From NCBI GenBank assembly GCA_913061235.1, contig CAJXTB010000006.1, positions 248,001 to 312,000 on the forward strand: 64,000 bases of DNA. Reading direction: 5' to 3'. A program made the translations under genes and the position numbers. Below, one piece after another: positions 1 to 9,264 of this stretch. The notes below the pieces were generated by a model. The model searched no databases and had not been told where the DNA came from. It saw only the letters and a list, made by a program, of their open reading frames with translations. Source of the DNA: an uncultured Pseudomonadota bacterium (GTDB lineage Bacteria > Myxococcota_A > UBA796 > GCA-2862545). Within the stretch, counting starts at the first letter, position 1, and each line of letters opens with the position of its first letter.

Positions 1-1109
1 CGTTCAACGGAGATGCGTACTTTGGCGGCACGCGGTTCATGAATGCGAGCAATCTGGCCAGCGGCACCCTGCGGTTCCGCGGCGACCTGTTGGTGCAAGA
101 TATTGCAATTACCCTGTTCCTTCCATCGGAAACGCGGCCAGCCTACTTTGATGGCCCCGGGGATCAAACCCTCACGATGCGTGGCTCCAGCAGCACGCTG
201 TCGCGCCTAGGGCCGGTCATCATTGGCGGTTCCGGGACGGTGTCCGTGGACGCCAGCACGGACCTGTACATCGGGGGAGAGACCACGATTGAGGACGGCG
301 CTCGGTTCAGTGCACCCAGCGCCGAGATCCATGGCGATATCTCGATTCTTGGCACGGGCGAGCTCGCCGGAAGTGTGGTCGACATGCATGCAGGGTTAAG
401 CATGGATGGCACCGCCACGGTGAACCTGAACACCCTGCGAACACACAATCGCTTGCCGTTCCCGGCAGGAACGTTCGCAGTGGGCACCGTCGATGTGGTG
501 GGGGATGCCTTCCTGCAGAGCGACTGGGACTACGCCATTCCCGAGCTGCGCGTTCGGCCGGGCGCTACTCTGCAGACCGACGGCCACGACTTCACGCTCA
601 GCGGCAACTACAGCCAAGAGATTGGCGGGGGGTTGCAGGGCCTCCGCATGACCGCCGGCGATGTCGCCACCTTCAATGGGGACGCCAGCTTTAGCGGCAC
701 GCAGTTCATGTCCGGGAGCAATCTGACCGACGGTACGCTTCGCTTCCGCGGCGACCTGTTCGTGCAGGACATTTCCATCAACGTGTTCCACCCGAGCAAC
801 AGCACGGTGGTGGTCGACGGCGCGGGCAACCAAACGCTCAACTTGGGTCGGGGTCTCAGCACGTTGGTCACCTTTGGATCCGTCTTTGTTGGCGGGTCGG
901 GGACCAAGACCTTTGTCACCGCAGGAACGCAGGACATTGTGATGGCCGCACTCACCGTGGACAGTGGTCTGACGCTCGATCGAGACACCACCGTGCTTGG
1001 CGACCTGCTGGTTGCCAACACCGGCACCCTCGTCTTCGGAGCCAACGCGTTCAGCGTGAACGGCACCTGCACTGTCAACGGCACCGCACCCCCCACGACC
1101 TGCAACTAG
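1..1109 (+). CDS. Repeat-containing surface protein, 5'-truncated by window edge
   Basis: The reading frame is open from base 3, so the gene starts before the window and the ATG at 39 is internal. The visible 369 residues are rich in Gly, Thr, Ser and Asp and look like beta-helix or adhesin-type extracellular sequence. A segment starting FNGDAYFGGTRFM at base 3 recurs as FNGDASFSGTQFM at base 672, a spacing of 223 residues, followed by the shared block LRFRGDL-VQDI. At least two long homologous units are therefore present. The C-terminus is short and contains two cysteines (GTCTVNGTAPPTTCN) with no anchor. Its role is unknown; a secreted or surface structural protein is my inference. Confidence 0.8.
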   Translation, partial: FNGDAYFGGTRFMNASNLASGTLRFRGDLLVQDIAITLFLPSETRPAYFDGPGDQTLTMRGSSSTLSRLGPVIIGGSGTVSVDASTDLYIGGETTIEDGARFSAPSAEIHGDISILGTGELAGSVVDMHAGLSMDGTATVNLNTLRTHNRLPFPAGTFAVGTVDVVGDAFLQSDWDYAIPELRVRPGATLQTDGHDFTLSGNYSQEIGGGLQGLRMTAGDVATFNGDASFSGTQFMSGSNLTDGTLRFRGDLFVQDISINVFHPSNSTVVVDGAGNQTLNLGRGLSTLVTFGSVFVGGSGTKTFVTAGTQDIVMAALTVDSGLTLDRDTTVLGDLLVANTGTLVFGANAFSVNGTCTVNGTAPPTTCN

Positions 1110-1191
1110 CCCGTAGTTTAGCTAGTCGTACGACCCGTCTTCGCTCTACACTTCCGTCCAAATCGCCCGGCCCCTTGCATCAAGGAACTTC

Positions 1192-4100
1192 ATGCGCACC
1201 CTCTCTTTTCTGTCCGTTCTGGCTCTCGTTGGCTGCAAGAGCGACGTCAACATTCGTGAGAACGAACGAGATCTTGAAGATCCCGAGATCACCATCTTGT
1301 ACCCAACCGCGAACACCGAGGTCGCAGCCAACACGCCGTTCACCCTGGTGGCCCTTGCCCTTGACGAATACACGGTCAGCGAAGACCTCACCGTCGTATG
1401 GATCTCGGACCGAGACGGGTTGATTGAGGGTGTGTGGTCATGGGACGGAGCCGAGGTGTCGCTGGAGATGGACATCGGTCTGTCGTCTGGCCAGCACTCC
1501 CTCACCGCGAACGTAGCAGATGAGGATGGTGGTGAAGGCCAGGACACCGTTGTCATCAACGCTATCCCCAACGACGCTCCCATCGTTGCGTTCACCGCAC
1601 CTGCCACCATCGACCCAGCCGTCTTTCGCACCGAAGACAGCTACCGCATGACGCTCATCGCCACGGATGACCTTGACTCACCCGTTGACTTGGACGTGGA
1701 GTGGTCGGGCACGTTGGCAACTGCGTTCACATTGCCCCCACAGTTCAACCCGGACGGCACGCTTGGCGTCACCCTGTCCGAGCTCGATGCCGGTACGTAC
1801 ACCGTGGGCGTCACCGTACGTGACCGCTTCGGGGCAGAGGGCTTTGCCGAGGCCTTCCTCACCGTCGTCGTCGACTCAGACAATGACGGCGTGGTCGAAG
1901 AAGACGACTGCGACGACAACGACCCCAACAGCTTTCCCGGTGCCGAAGACATCTGCGACGGGATCGACAACGACTGCGACGGCATCATCGACAACGATGC
2001 TCCCGAGTGGTTCGCGGACACCGATGATGACGGCTTTGGCGCCGGAGACGCCGTGGCCGCGTGCGAAATGCCAGACGGCCATGTGGCCGATGCAACCGAC
2101 TGCGACGACACCAACGTGGCCGTGTTCCCCGGTGCAGACGAGCTGTGCAACGGCATCGACGACGACTGCAACACACTCATCGACGATGACCCCATCGATG
2201 CCACGCTCTGGTACGTTGACGGTGATGCGGATGACTTTGGAGACCCAGGAACCGTGGTCGAAGCGTGCGATGCGCCAGGCGGCAACTACATCGACATGGC
2301 CGGCGACTGCCTCGACTCCGAGAACACCGTCTACCCAGGCGCTGACGAGCTCTGCGACGGTCTCGACAACGACTGTGACACCTTGGTCGATGAAGAGCCT
2401 CCCACTTGGTACGACGACAGCGATGGCGACTTGTTCGGCGACTTCTCGACCGCCGCCGTGCAGTGTGACCCGCCGACCGAGAGCAGTGTGCAGGTGCCCG
2501 ATGACTGCGACGACACCAACTTGGCTGTATTCCCTGGTGCGGACGAGCTGTGCAACGGCATCGACGATGACTGCAACGACCTGATCGACGACGACCCTAT
2601 CGATGCCACGCCCTGGTACGTCGATAGCGACGCCGACGACTTCGGAGACCCGGCAACGTTGGTCGAAGCCTGTGATGCACCCGGAGACAACTACATTGAC
2701 ATGGCTGGCGACTGTCTCGACTCGGAGAACACCGTCTACCCAGGCGCTGACGAGATCTGCGATGGCCTCGACAACGACTGCGATGAGCTCGTCGATGAAG
2801 AGCCTCCCGAGTGGTTCGCCGACACCGATGATGACGGCTTTGGCGCCGGAGACCCGCTGGCCTCGTGCGACGTGCCAGACGGTCATGTCGCCGATGCAAC
2901 CGACTGCGACGACACCAACGTGGCCGTGTTCCCCGGTGCAAACGAGCTGTGCAACGGCATCGACGATGACTGCAACGAACTGATCGACGACGCCCCCATC
3001 GATGCCACCCTCTGGTACGTCGATGGCGACGCGGATGACTTCGGGGACCCCGCAACCCTGGTCGAAGCGTGTGATGCACCTGGCGGCAACTACATCGACA
3101 TGGCCGGCGACTGCCTCGACTCCGAGAACACCGTCTACCCAGGCGCGGACGAGATCTGCGATGGCCTCGACAACGACTGCGATGAGCTCGTTGATGAAGA
3201 GCCTCCCACTTGGTACGCCGACAACGACGGCGACTTGTTCGGCGACTTCACGACCGCCGCCGTGCAGTGTGACCCGCCAACCGAGAACAGTGTCCAGGTG
3301 CCCGATGACTGTGACGACACCCTGTCGACGGTCAACCCCGACGCGACCGACATCTGCAATGGTATCGACGACGACTGCAACGGCTTTGTCGACGACGACC
3401 TGGACGAAGGTTTTGAGTGGTTTGTTGACCTCGACGGAGACGGCTTCGGCGACCCAGAAGAGCTGATCATCGCCTGCGACGCACCCGATGGAACGGTCGA
3501 CCGTCCCTTCGACTGCGACGACAGCGACCCGGCCCGCAACCCCACGGCACCCGAGCTGTGCAATGGATTGGATGACGACTGTGACGGCGAGCCCGAGGTG
3601 GCGCTGTGGGTAGGGGAGGGTCATCCTTACGACATCCCCAGTGCGGCTGTGACGGCTGCCCGATTTGGTGACCTCATCTGCGTGGACGAAGGCATCTACG
3701 ACAGCGTCATCGACTTCCGTGGCAAGAGCCTGCGCATGCAGGGTGTCGACCGCGACTCCGTGATTGTCCAGAGCGCCGTAGGCCCGCGGTTCGTGGACGG
3801 CGAGAACTCCAGCTCACTGCTCGCCTACATGACCATTCGGGGCATGGCTGGGCAGAACTCCGCTGACAAGGGCATCCTGTACATCTCCGGCGCAAGTCCG
3901 GTCATTCGCGACGTCCGCTTCACAGACTTCTCTGTATCCAGCAACGACCACTTCTCGGGAGCGCGCATCTCGCGCAGCGGCACGGTGATGGAAGATGTTG
4001 TGTTCGACAACATCTCCGCCACACGTATTGGTAGTGAGGCTCGGACCATGACCGCCGGTATCTCGGCGTCAAGCTGGACCGGCTCGGCGCATGGCTTGAC

Positions 4101-4899
4101 CATCGAGCGCGTCACCGCCGAGCCTGGCGTTGACCTGAGCACGGGATTGGGGACGGCGATGCGACTCAACGGGTGCGACGTGCTCCTCGAAGACGTGACG
4201 TTGCTCGACAATATCGGCAACGCGAGCTCGGGGTCGTCTGGGACCATCTACATTGACGGCGGCTCGGATGTGGAGTTCATTCGCCTGACTGCCATTGGAA
4301 ATATCGGCAATGATGGCGACGGCGGAGTTCTCGGAATTCGGAACAGCCGTGTCACCATTGATGGGGGCCGGCTTGCGGACAATGAGACGAACGGTGTCGC
4401 TGCCCGAGGCGGTGCCATTTCCATCAACTCGAGCACGCTCATTGTGAACAATGTGGACTTTGTGAGCAACCGTGTTGTGGGTACGGAACGCTCGGAATGC
4501 GGTGGTGGTGCGATTGGCGTTCGCGACGCCAACGAGAGCTTCGTGTCGGTGCGAAACTCGAGCTTCTACGACAACTTCGCTATCTGTGGGTCGGACGAGA
4601 GTGGCGGGGCACTGTGGAGTCCCACATCTTGGACGGTCGAGCTGAGCTACACCAACAGCTTTGGGAACGGTTCCCAGACGTACGCCAACGTGTCGTCTGG
4701 CAGTTTCGGCGCCGGCATGACGTCGGCCGATCCCGGCTATCGCAACGTGTTCAGCTCGAATAGCCGCATCTGGGACTTTGGTCTGGTGAGCAGTTCGCCT
4801 CTAATCGACGCTGGCGACCCTGCTGTGACCGACGTGGATGGGTCGCGTTCGAACGTGGGTAGCTCGGGTGGTCCGTACGGCGTGTGGCCCACGGACTGA
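1192..4899 (+). CDS. MopE-repeat lipoprotein with C-terminal beta-helix
   Basis: This 1235-residue lipoprotein has signal sequence MRTLSFLSVLALVGC with lipobox LVGC and a ribosome site AAGGA before the ATG. Residues about 25-225 look like Ig-type beta domains. Residues about 227-802 hold nine acidic Cys repeats of the form C(D/N)G(I/L)D(N/D)DC(D/N), each preceded by D-D-D-FG loops. This is the MopE-type putative metal-binding motif common in Myxococcota. Residues about 805-1235 resemble a right-handed parallel beta-helix (pectate-lyase-like), with many short hydrophobic turns and repeated N-I-G-N steps. Calcium binding and cell-surface location are inferred from the family. It converges on thrS across a shared hairpin. 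Confidence 0.88.
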   Translation: MRTLSFLSVLALVGCKSDVNIRENERDLEDPEITILYPTANTEVAANTPFTLVALALDEYTVSEDLTVVWISDRDGLIEGVWSWDGAEVSLEMDIGLSSGQHSLTANVADEDGGEGQDTVVINAIPNDAPIVAFTAPATIDPAVFRTEDSYRMTLIATDDLDSPVDLDVEWSGTLATAFTLPPQFNPDGTLGVTLSELDAGTYTVGVTVRDRFGAEGFAEAFLTVVVDSDNDGVVEEDDCDDNDPNSFPGAEDICDGIDNDCDGIIDNDAPEWFADTDDDGFGAGDAVAACEMPDGHVADATDCDDTNVAVFPGADELCNGIDDDCNTLIDDDPIDATLWYVDGDADDFGDPGTVVEACDAPGGNYIDMAGDCLDSENTVYPGADELCDGLDNDCDTLVDEEPPTWYDDSDGDLFGDFSTAAVQCDPPTESSVQVPDDCDDTNLAVFPGADELCNGIDDDCNDLIDDDPIDATPWYVDSDADDFGDPATLVEACDAPGDNYIDMAGDCLDSENTVYPGADEICDGLDNDCDELVDEEPPEWFADTDDDGFGAGDPLASCDVPDGHVADATDCDDTNVAVFPGANELCNGIDDDCNELIDDAPIDATLWYVDGDADDFGDPATLVEACDAPGGNYIDMAGDCLDSENTVYPGADEICDGLDNDCDELVDEEPPTWYADNDGDLFGDFTTAAVQCDPPTENSVQVPDDCDDTLSTVNPDATDICNGIDDDCNGFVDDDLDEGFEWFVDLDGDGFGDPEELIIACDAPDGTVDRPFDCDDSDPARNPTAPELCNGLDDDCDGEPEVALWVGEGHPYDIPSAAVTAARFGDLICVDEGIYDSVIDFRGKSLRMQGVDRDSVIVQSAVGPRFVDGENSSSLLAYMTIRGMAGQNSADKGILYISGASPVIRDVRFTDFSVSSNDHFSGARISRSGTVMEDVVFDNISATRIGSEARTMTAGISASSWTGSAHGLTIERVTAEPGVDLSTGLGTAMRLNGCDVLLEDVTLLDNIGNASSGSSGTIYIDGGSDVEFIRLTAIGNIGNDGDGGVLGIRNSRVTIDGGRLADNETNGVAARGGAISINSSTLIVNNVDFVSNRVVGTERSECGGGAIGVRDANESFVSVRNSSFYDNFAICGSDESGGALWSPTSWTVELSYTNSFGNGSQTYANVSSGSFGAGMTSADPGYRNVFSSNSRIWDFGLVSSSPLIDAGDPAVTDVDGSRSNVGSSGGPYGVWPTD
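2005..3330 (+). repeat. Higher-order repeat of 804 bp inside the MopE-repeat lipoprotein gene
   Basis: Modules beginning EWFADTDDD, WYVDxDADD and TWYxDxDGDLFGD occur in the order A-B-C-B-A-B-C. The A module at 2005 recurs at 2809, an offset of exactly 804 bp (268 codons), with nearly identical nucleotides. This suggests block duplication of several modules rather than single-unit expansion. Confidence 0.75.
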
Positions 4900-4954
4900 T
4901 GGAAACGGCGTCGAATGCGGCGTCGCGACCTGACGGAAGGGGCCTCAAACGAAT

Positions 4955-4985
4955 GCGCCCGCCACACCTAGGGTGTAGCGGGCGC
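4955..4985. terminator. Bidirectional terminator between convergent genes
   Basis: Left arm GCGCCCGCCACACC pairs with GGTGTAGCGGGCGC across a short loop, with one mismatch. TGTCTTT follows on the plus strand and ATTCGTTTG on the minus strand. It sits between the MopE-repeat lipoprotein gene and thrS, which converge, so it probably serves both. Confidence 0.7.
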
Positions 4986-5007
4986 TGTCTTTCCTACAAC
5001 CCGTGAT

Positions 5008-6780
5008 CTACTGGGTCTTGTCGGCGTCTTCTTGTGCGACGCGAGCGATAAAGTCGGCCAGAGGCATGGCACCCTGGTCGCCTTCTTTGCGCTTGCGAAC
5101 GCCAACAGTACCGTTCTCGGCTTCACGTCCACCAACCACTACTGAGTAGGGAACCTTGTCCATCTCGGCGCGGCGGATGCGGTAGCCGAGCTTTTCGCTG
5201 TCGTCGTCTACTTCTGCGCGAAGTCCGGCTGCGGTGAGAGCGGCCCTCACTTCGTTGGCGTAGTCGGTGAACTTCTCCGACAGGGGAAGAACGCGGACCT
5301 GCTGTGGTGCGAGCCACACGGGGAAGTTGCCGGCGTAGTGCTCAATCAAGATACCGAAGAACCGCTCGATAGAGCCGAGCAGTGCGCGGTGAATCATGAT
5401 GGGACGGTGGCTGTCGTTGTCGGCACCGGTGTAGCCAAGGTCGAAGCGCTCGGGCAGGTTGAAGTCAAGCTGTACGGTGGTCAGCTGCCAGACGCGTTCG
5501 ATGGCATCGACCACCTTCACGTCAATCTTCGGACCGTAGAAGGCGGCTTCACCGGTCACGCGCTTGTAGGGAATGCCTCGGTCGTCCAGAACCTTGGCCA
5601 AGGTGGTCTCGGCGAGGTCCCAGATTTCGTCCGAACCGAGGTACTTTTCGCGGTCAGCTTCGTCACGGACGGAGAGCTCGACCTGGTAGTCGGGGAATCC
5701 GAAGGTCCGGTACATGAGCTGGGCGACGTCGAGGCAAGCCCCGAGCTCCGCTTCAAGCTGGTCCTGGGTACAGAAGACGTGCGCGTCATCCTGGGTAAAC
5801 CCGCGAACACGCATCAGGCCGTGCAGGGCGCCACTGCGCTCGTAGCGGTAGACCGTTCCGAGCTCACAGTAACGAACCGGAAGCTCACGGTAGCTGCGGC
5901 GACGGCTGTCGAAGGCGCCGATGTGGAACGGGCAGTTCATGGGCTTGAGCTGGTACAAGTCTTCTTCGACTTCCATGGGGTTGTACATGGAGTCCGAGTA
6001 GTGGCTGGTGTGCCCGGACTTGTCCCACATGCTGCGACGCGCGATGTGCGGGGAGAAGATGAAGCTGTAGCCAGCTTCAATGTGGGCCTTGCGCCAGAAG
6101 TCTTCGATCATGGTGCGAATGAAGGCGCCGTTCGGCATCCACAGGACCAGGCCGCCGCCGTAGTCGCTGTCGATCTTGAACAGCTCCATCTCTTTGCCAA
6201 TGACGCGATGGTCACGCTTCTTGGCTTCTTCGAGCTGCTCCAGGTGGGCTTCGAGCTCGTCCTTGGTCAGGTACGCCACGCCGTAGACGCGAGTGAGCAT
6301 CTCGCGCTTTTCGTCGCCCCAGAGGTAGGCACCAGCGACCTTGGTCAGCTTGTAGTGCTTGATCTTCTTGCTGTACTTGACGTGTGGACCCTGGCACATG
6401 TCCGTGAAGTCGCCATGGGTGTAGAAGCGGTACGAAGGCACGTCCAACTTCTCAATCAGCTCAACCTTGTACGGCTGGCCGGTCTCGTTGGCCCACGCAA
6501 TGGCCTCTTCCTTAGTCTTGTCGGACCAGCGGAACCCATGGTTTCCCTTGGCGATGGCCTTCATCTCGGCTTCAATGCGCTCGAGGTCATCTTCGCCAAG
6601 GTCGCCAGCAACGGCCATGTCGTAGTAAAAGCCGTGGTCGATGTGTGGACCATTGGCGAACTTGGTGCCGGGGTATAGCGACTCAATGGCGCTGGCCAGC
6701 AGGTGGGCGGCGCTGTGTCGCAAGGTCTCCACATCTGAGAGTTGTGGGGTCTCAAATACGTAGTCAGCTTCTTCGCTCAT
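5008..6780 (-). CDS. thrS: Threonyl-tRNA synthetase lacking the N-terminal TGS domain
   Basis: This class II synthetase charges tRNA-Thr with threonine in the cytoplasm. It is 590 residues, about 50 shorter than the E. coli enzyme. It begins directly in the N2 editing domain: HSAAH (His22, His26) and CQGPH (Cys129, His133) give the four editing-site residues. The catalytic core shows the zinc Cys in MNCPFH, motif 2 (RYCELGTVYRYERSGALHGL), His in GFTQDDAHVF and motif 3 near HRALLGSIERF. The C-terminal anticodon-binding domain starts near WLAPQQVRVLPL. The ATG has ribosome site GGAG 5 bases upstream, and no in-frame TGS sequence precedes it, so the short form looks genuine. The gene appears monocistronic. 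Confidence 0.97.
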   Translation of the reverse strand: MSEEADYVFETPQLSDVETLRHSAAHLLASAIESLYPGTKFANGPHIDHGFYYDMAVAGDLGEDDLERIEAEMKAIAKGNHGFRWSDKTKEEAIAWANETGQPYKVELIEKLDVPSYRFYTHGDFTDMCQGPHVKYSKKIKHYKLTKVAGAYLWGDEKREMLTRVYGVAYLTKDELEAHLEQLEEAKKRDHRVIGKEMELFKIDSDYGGGLVLWMPNGAFIRTMIEDFWRKAHIEAGYSFIFSPHIARRSMWDKSGHTSHYSDSMYNPMEVEEDLYQLKPMNCPFHIGAFDSRRRSYRELPVRYCELGTVYRYERSGALHGLMRVRGFTQDDAHVFCTQDQLEAELGACLDVAQLMYRTFGFPDYQVELSVRDEADREKYLGSDEIWDLAETTLAKVLDDRGIPYKRVTGEAAFYGPKIDVKVVDAIERVWQLTTVQLDFNLPERFDLGYTGADNDSHRPIMIHRALLGSIERFFGILIEHYAGNFPVWLAPQQVRVLPLSEKFTDYANEVRAALTAAGLRAEVDDDSEKLGYRIRRAEMDKVPYSVVVGGREAENGTVGVRKRKEGDQGAMPLADFIARVAQEDADKTQ

Positions 6781-6899
6781 GACGTCTCCGGGAGTCGCCG
6801 CGCTCCGACGAGAAGCGGGGGACAGATGTTGCGCGGTGTTGCGCGGTGGCCGTCTAACTCATCCGAGCGAAGATGCTTCTGGGTTGGGGTGCCTGGGCT

Positions 6900-7283
6900 C
6901 TAGCGCTCTGTCGTGTTTGCACGAAGCCATGTCGTCAGCTGGTCTTTGCTACACTCGCCCGCAGCGAGCGCCGCTACGAGTACGTAGAACTCACCTTCTG
7001 TCGCGGTCATGCGGAAGCCGTTGAGGCCTAGGAAGACACCCATGGCTACACCCGCTGTTCGTTTGTTCCCGTCCAGAAAGGGATGGTTCTTCACAAGGTG
7101 GAACCCGTAGGCCGCCGCAGCCTCCCAGACGGTTGGATGCAGCAGCTCTCCGCCGAACGTCGCGCTAGGTTGTGCCAAAGCCGAGTCGAGCAAGCCATGG
7201 TCTCGAATCCCATCCGTGCCACCAAACAGATCGATGAGCTTGCTGTGGGTGTTGAGGATGAATGCGCTTTCGAGGAACTTCAC
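6900..7283 (-). CDS. doc: Doc-type (Fic fold) toxin of a toxin-antitoxin pair
   Basis: The protein is 127 residues, close to phage P1 Doc (126). The Fic core motif HPFLDGNKRTA (form HxFx[D/N]GNKR) lies near residue 67. Family members transfer a phosphate from ATP to elongation factor Tu and so stop translation. I chose the GTG at 7283 because it overlaps the antitoxin stop as GTGA, the usual coupled arrangement; the longer frame would overlap the antitoxin by 67 bases. The second gene of the operon, it is followed by a 119-base gap to thrS. Confidence 0.9.
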   Translation of the reverse strand: MKFLESAFILNTHSKLIDLFGGTDGIRDHGLLDSALAQPSATFGGELLHPTVWEAAAAYGFHLVKNHPFLDGNKRTAGVAMGVFLGLNGFRMTATEGEFYVLVAALAAGECSKDQLTTWLRANTTER

Positions 7284-7510
7284 TGCGCTAGCTTCGTCAA
7301 CGCATTGGCGTATTGGGCAATGAAGTCGTCTGCGAGGGCGACACACTCATCAAAGTTCGTGTCCACCTTGGACACCGTCACCCGGCCGTCCTCCACATGC
7401 AGAATGACCTCATCATCTCGGGACATGCCTGCCTTCGTCAGCACGTCCGCCGGAAGCACGAGGCCGGTGCTGTTGCCGATTCGCTGTAGCTTCTTCTTGA
7501 TGATGGTCAT
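7280..7510 (-). CDS. AbrB/MazE-type antitoxin
   Basis: This 76-residue protein has a swapped-hairpin AbrB DNA-binding domain at residues 1-45: KKKLQRIGNSTGLVLPADVL followed by GMSRDDEVILHVEDGRV. The acidic, helical C-terminal tail should bind and neutralise the toxin. The ATG at 7510 was chosen over the longer frame because CTGGAGGA lies 6-8 bases upstream and the AbrB fold normally starts here. It is the first gene of the pair and overlaps doc by 4 bases. The palindrome just upstream probably mediates autorepression. Confidence 0.9.
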   Translation of the reverse strand: MTIIKKKLQRIGNSTGLVLPADVLTKAGMSRDDEVILHVEDGRVTVSKVDTNFDECVALADDFIAQYANALTKLAQ

Positions 7511-7520
7511 ACATCCTCCA

Positions 7521-7539
7521 GTTATACATGCTGTATAAC
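7521..7539. promoter_or_regulatory. Palindromic operator of the toxin-antitoxin operon
   Basis: GTTATACATGCTGTATAAC is a perfect inverted repeat (8-base arms, 3-base spacer). It begins 10 bases upstream of the antitoxin start codon and abuts the ribosome site. The arm contains TATAAC, resembling a -10 element, so a bound antitoxin could occlude RNA polymerase. The function is inferred from position and symmetry. Confidence 0.75.
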
Positions 7540-7686
7540 CGTGAATCTGAGCCCCCTCCAACTGGGGTCGGATTTGTCGACACCGTCCTCATGGCACAGC
7601 CATTGGCTCCAACTGGTAAGGCCCCCGTCGTCGTCGAGGTCCGCTAAGTCGTCTACGCGCTTTATGTCTGCGTCTTTGTCCAACCC

Positions 7687-9264
7687 CTAGTGGTTGGGTC
7701 TGAACCAGAAGCGATGGTTCAGGTCGTAGCTCGACGAGTGCTGGGGCCCGTTGCAGATGTAGATGTACGTATCGGTGTTGTGCAGGCCTGAGTAGAAGTG
7801 ATGCCAGCCGGTGTTGTCGTCGAGGCCCATGTCGATCGAGCAGCCGCTGCCGCCTGCGGGATTCGACGACCCACCAATCGGGGTGTCACAGTTGATACCG
7901 CGTGAGGTGCTGCCCGAGGTGCCGCAGCTGAAGCGCCCCTGCCAGGCCTGAGCATGGTCTGCAGCACGGTAGGAGGTCAGCACGGTTGTGGTCAACGACT
8001 CCGGCACCAACGCCGAGTACGTCCAGGTCGCCGTGTAGTTGGACAGCACGATGTACTCGTAGTTTCCGGTCGAGTATCGCGAGTTGTAGTTGGACTGGTC
8101 GGCCATCACGTCCATGTTGTTGGACGGGCCGATGATCTGGTTGATCACGGTATCCGCGAGCTTGTACCCGTTGCCTTTGTGAGCCAGGGCATCCGAGATG
8201 GACCCGACTGCACCCGCGTTTCCAAAAGCGCTTCCTTGGTACCAGGCCTTGAGGCCCAGGGTCCAGCCGCCCCCTTGACGGGTCATTTCGCACTCTACTT
8301 GGACGGTGGAGCCGTTCTGCGCGGGGTCAATGATGTAGCGACCATTGCCGGTGTCCCCCTCGTAGATGTGACCATCAACGGGGTAGCGGTAGGTGTAGCA
8401 GGAGCTGGCATAGGTGCCGTCTTCCCAGGCCTTCACGCCGGCGGTGTCCAGGATGCCTGATGCGGCATTGTCGAACTCCTCGCCAGCCGCAATGACGGTG
8501 TCATCGGGTACGTCGCTGTTCGCGGTGACCTGAGCTCCGGCAGCGATTCGGACGTTGGCGCCGATGGTCGCGCCGTTCCCGATCTGTGCGTCACGGCCGA
8601 TTCGCACGTTGCCCAGAACGGTGACGTTGTTGCCCAAGGTGGTGCGCTTGCGGATTCGTGCCGTGGCGGCAATGTCAGCGCCGGAGCCGATTTGTGCGTC
8701 TGGCCCAATGATGCCGCCAATGTTGGCAGTCGAGCCGGAGTCGAGGATGGTCACGCCGCGAGCAATGACGGCTCCGGCCTCGATGGTGGTGTTGTCGCCA
8801 ATGTCGACGAGCGCACCTACGACGGCTCCAGCGCCCAAGACGACGTCATCGCCGAGGGTGTTGGCGTAGCCAATGGAGACGTTGTTTCCGGTCTCAACGC
8901 GTGCGCCGATGTCCACGGACCGGCCAATGGCGTTGTCTTGTCCAATGATGTGGTCTGCACCAATCGTTGTGGAGCGTCCAATGGTGGTGTTTGCCTGCAC
9001 GCTGAGGGTGCCGGGTGCGGAAACGCGCCCGGTGATGGTGGTTCGTGGACCCACGAACACACTCGATGCAATGGTGGTGTCTGTACCGACGGATGCGTAG
9101 GCACCGACCACACTATTGGCGGCGATAACCACGCCGGAATCGAGAGTCGCGGTTGTTGCGACGCAAGCCGTGTTTGCATCATAGTAGCTGTCGACACACC
9201 CGTCACCGTCGCTGTCAGCAGCGAGAGCGGTGGGCAGGAGCAGAGACAGAACGAGCGTGATCAT
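7687..9264 (-). CDS. Secreted left-handed beta-helix protein with fibrinogen-like GGGWT domain
   Basis: This 525-residue exported protein has signal peptide MITLVLSLLLPTALAA; the start was chosen here because GGGGA lies upstream and the longer N-terminus would spoil the signal. DSDGDGCVD, a Ca-binding-like loop, follows. Residues about 35-270 are hexapeptide repeats ([IV]-G-x-x-x-x type) predicting a left-handed beta-helix like that of acyltransferases, but in an exported protein. From about residue 290 comes a bacterial fibrinogen-like domain, with VECEMTRQGGGWTLGLKAW as its signature. The C-terminus is NHRFWFRPNH. The function is unknown; a surface recognition protein is plausible. Confidence 0.87.
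   Translation of the reverse strand: MITLVLSLLLPTALAADSDGDGCVDSYYDANTACVATTATLDSGVVIAANSVVGAYASVGTDTTIASSVFVGPRTTITGRVSAPGTLSVQANTTIGRSTTIGADHIIGQDNAIGRSVDIGARVETGNNVSIGYANTLGDDVVLGAGAVVGALVDIGDNTTIEAGAVIARGVTILDSGSTANIGGIIGPDAQIGSGADIAATARIRKRTTLGNNVTVLGNVRIGRDAQIGNGATIGANVRIAAGAQVTANSDVPDDTVIAAGEEFDNAASGILDTAGVKAWEDGTYASSCYTYRYPVDGHIYEGDTGNGRYIIDPAQNGSTVQVECEMTRQGGGWTLGLKAWYQGSAFGNAGAVGSISDALAHKGNGYKLADTVINQIIGPSNNMDVMADQSNYNSRYSTGNYEYIVLSNYTATWTYSALVPESLTTTVLTSYRAADHAQAWQGRFSCGTSGSTSRGINCDTPIGGSSNPAGGSGCSIDMGLDDNTGWHHFYSGLHNTDTYIYICNGPQHSSSYDLNHRFWFRPNH

Noticed and set aside
1876-3624. 582-codon minus-strand frame
   Set aside because: It mirrors the MopE repeats (repetitive VAVVVDAVA pattern) and is not independent coding.
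5338-6678. 446-codon open frame on the plus strand
   Set aside because: It is antisense to thrS; Val/Gly/Asp-rich composition is typical of a shadow frame.
7562-7686. Short frame starting ATG near 7592 (about 18 codons)
   Set aside because: No ribosome site and no conserved feature; I see nothing else in this gap.
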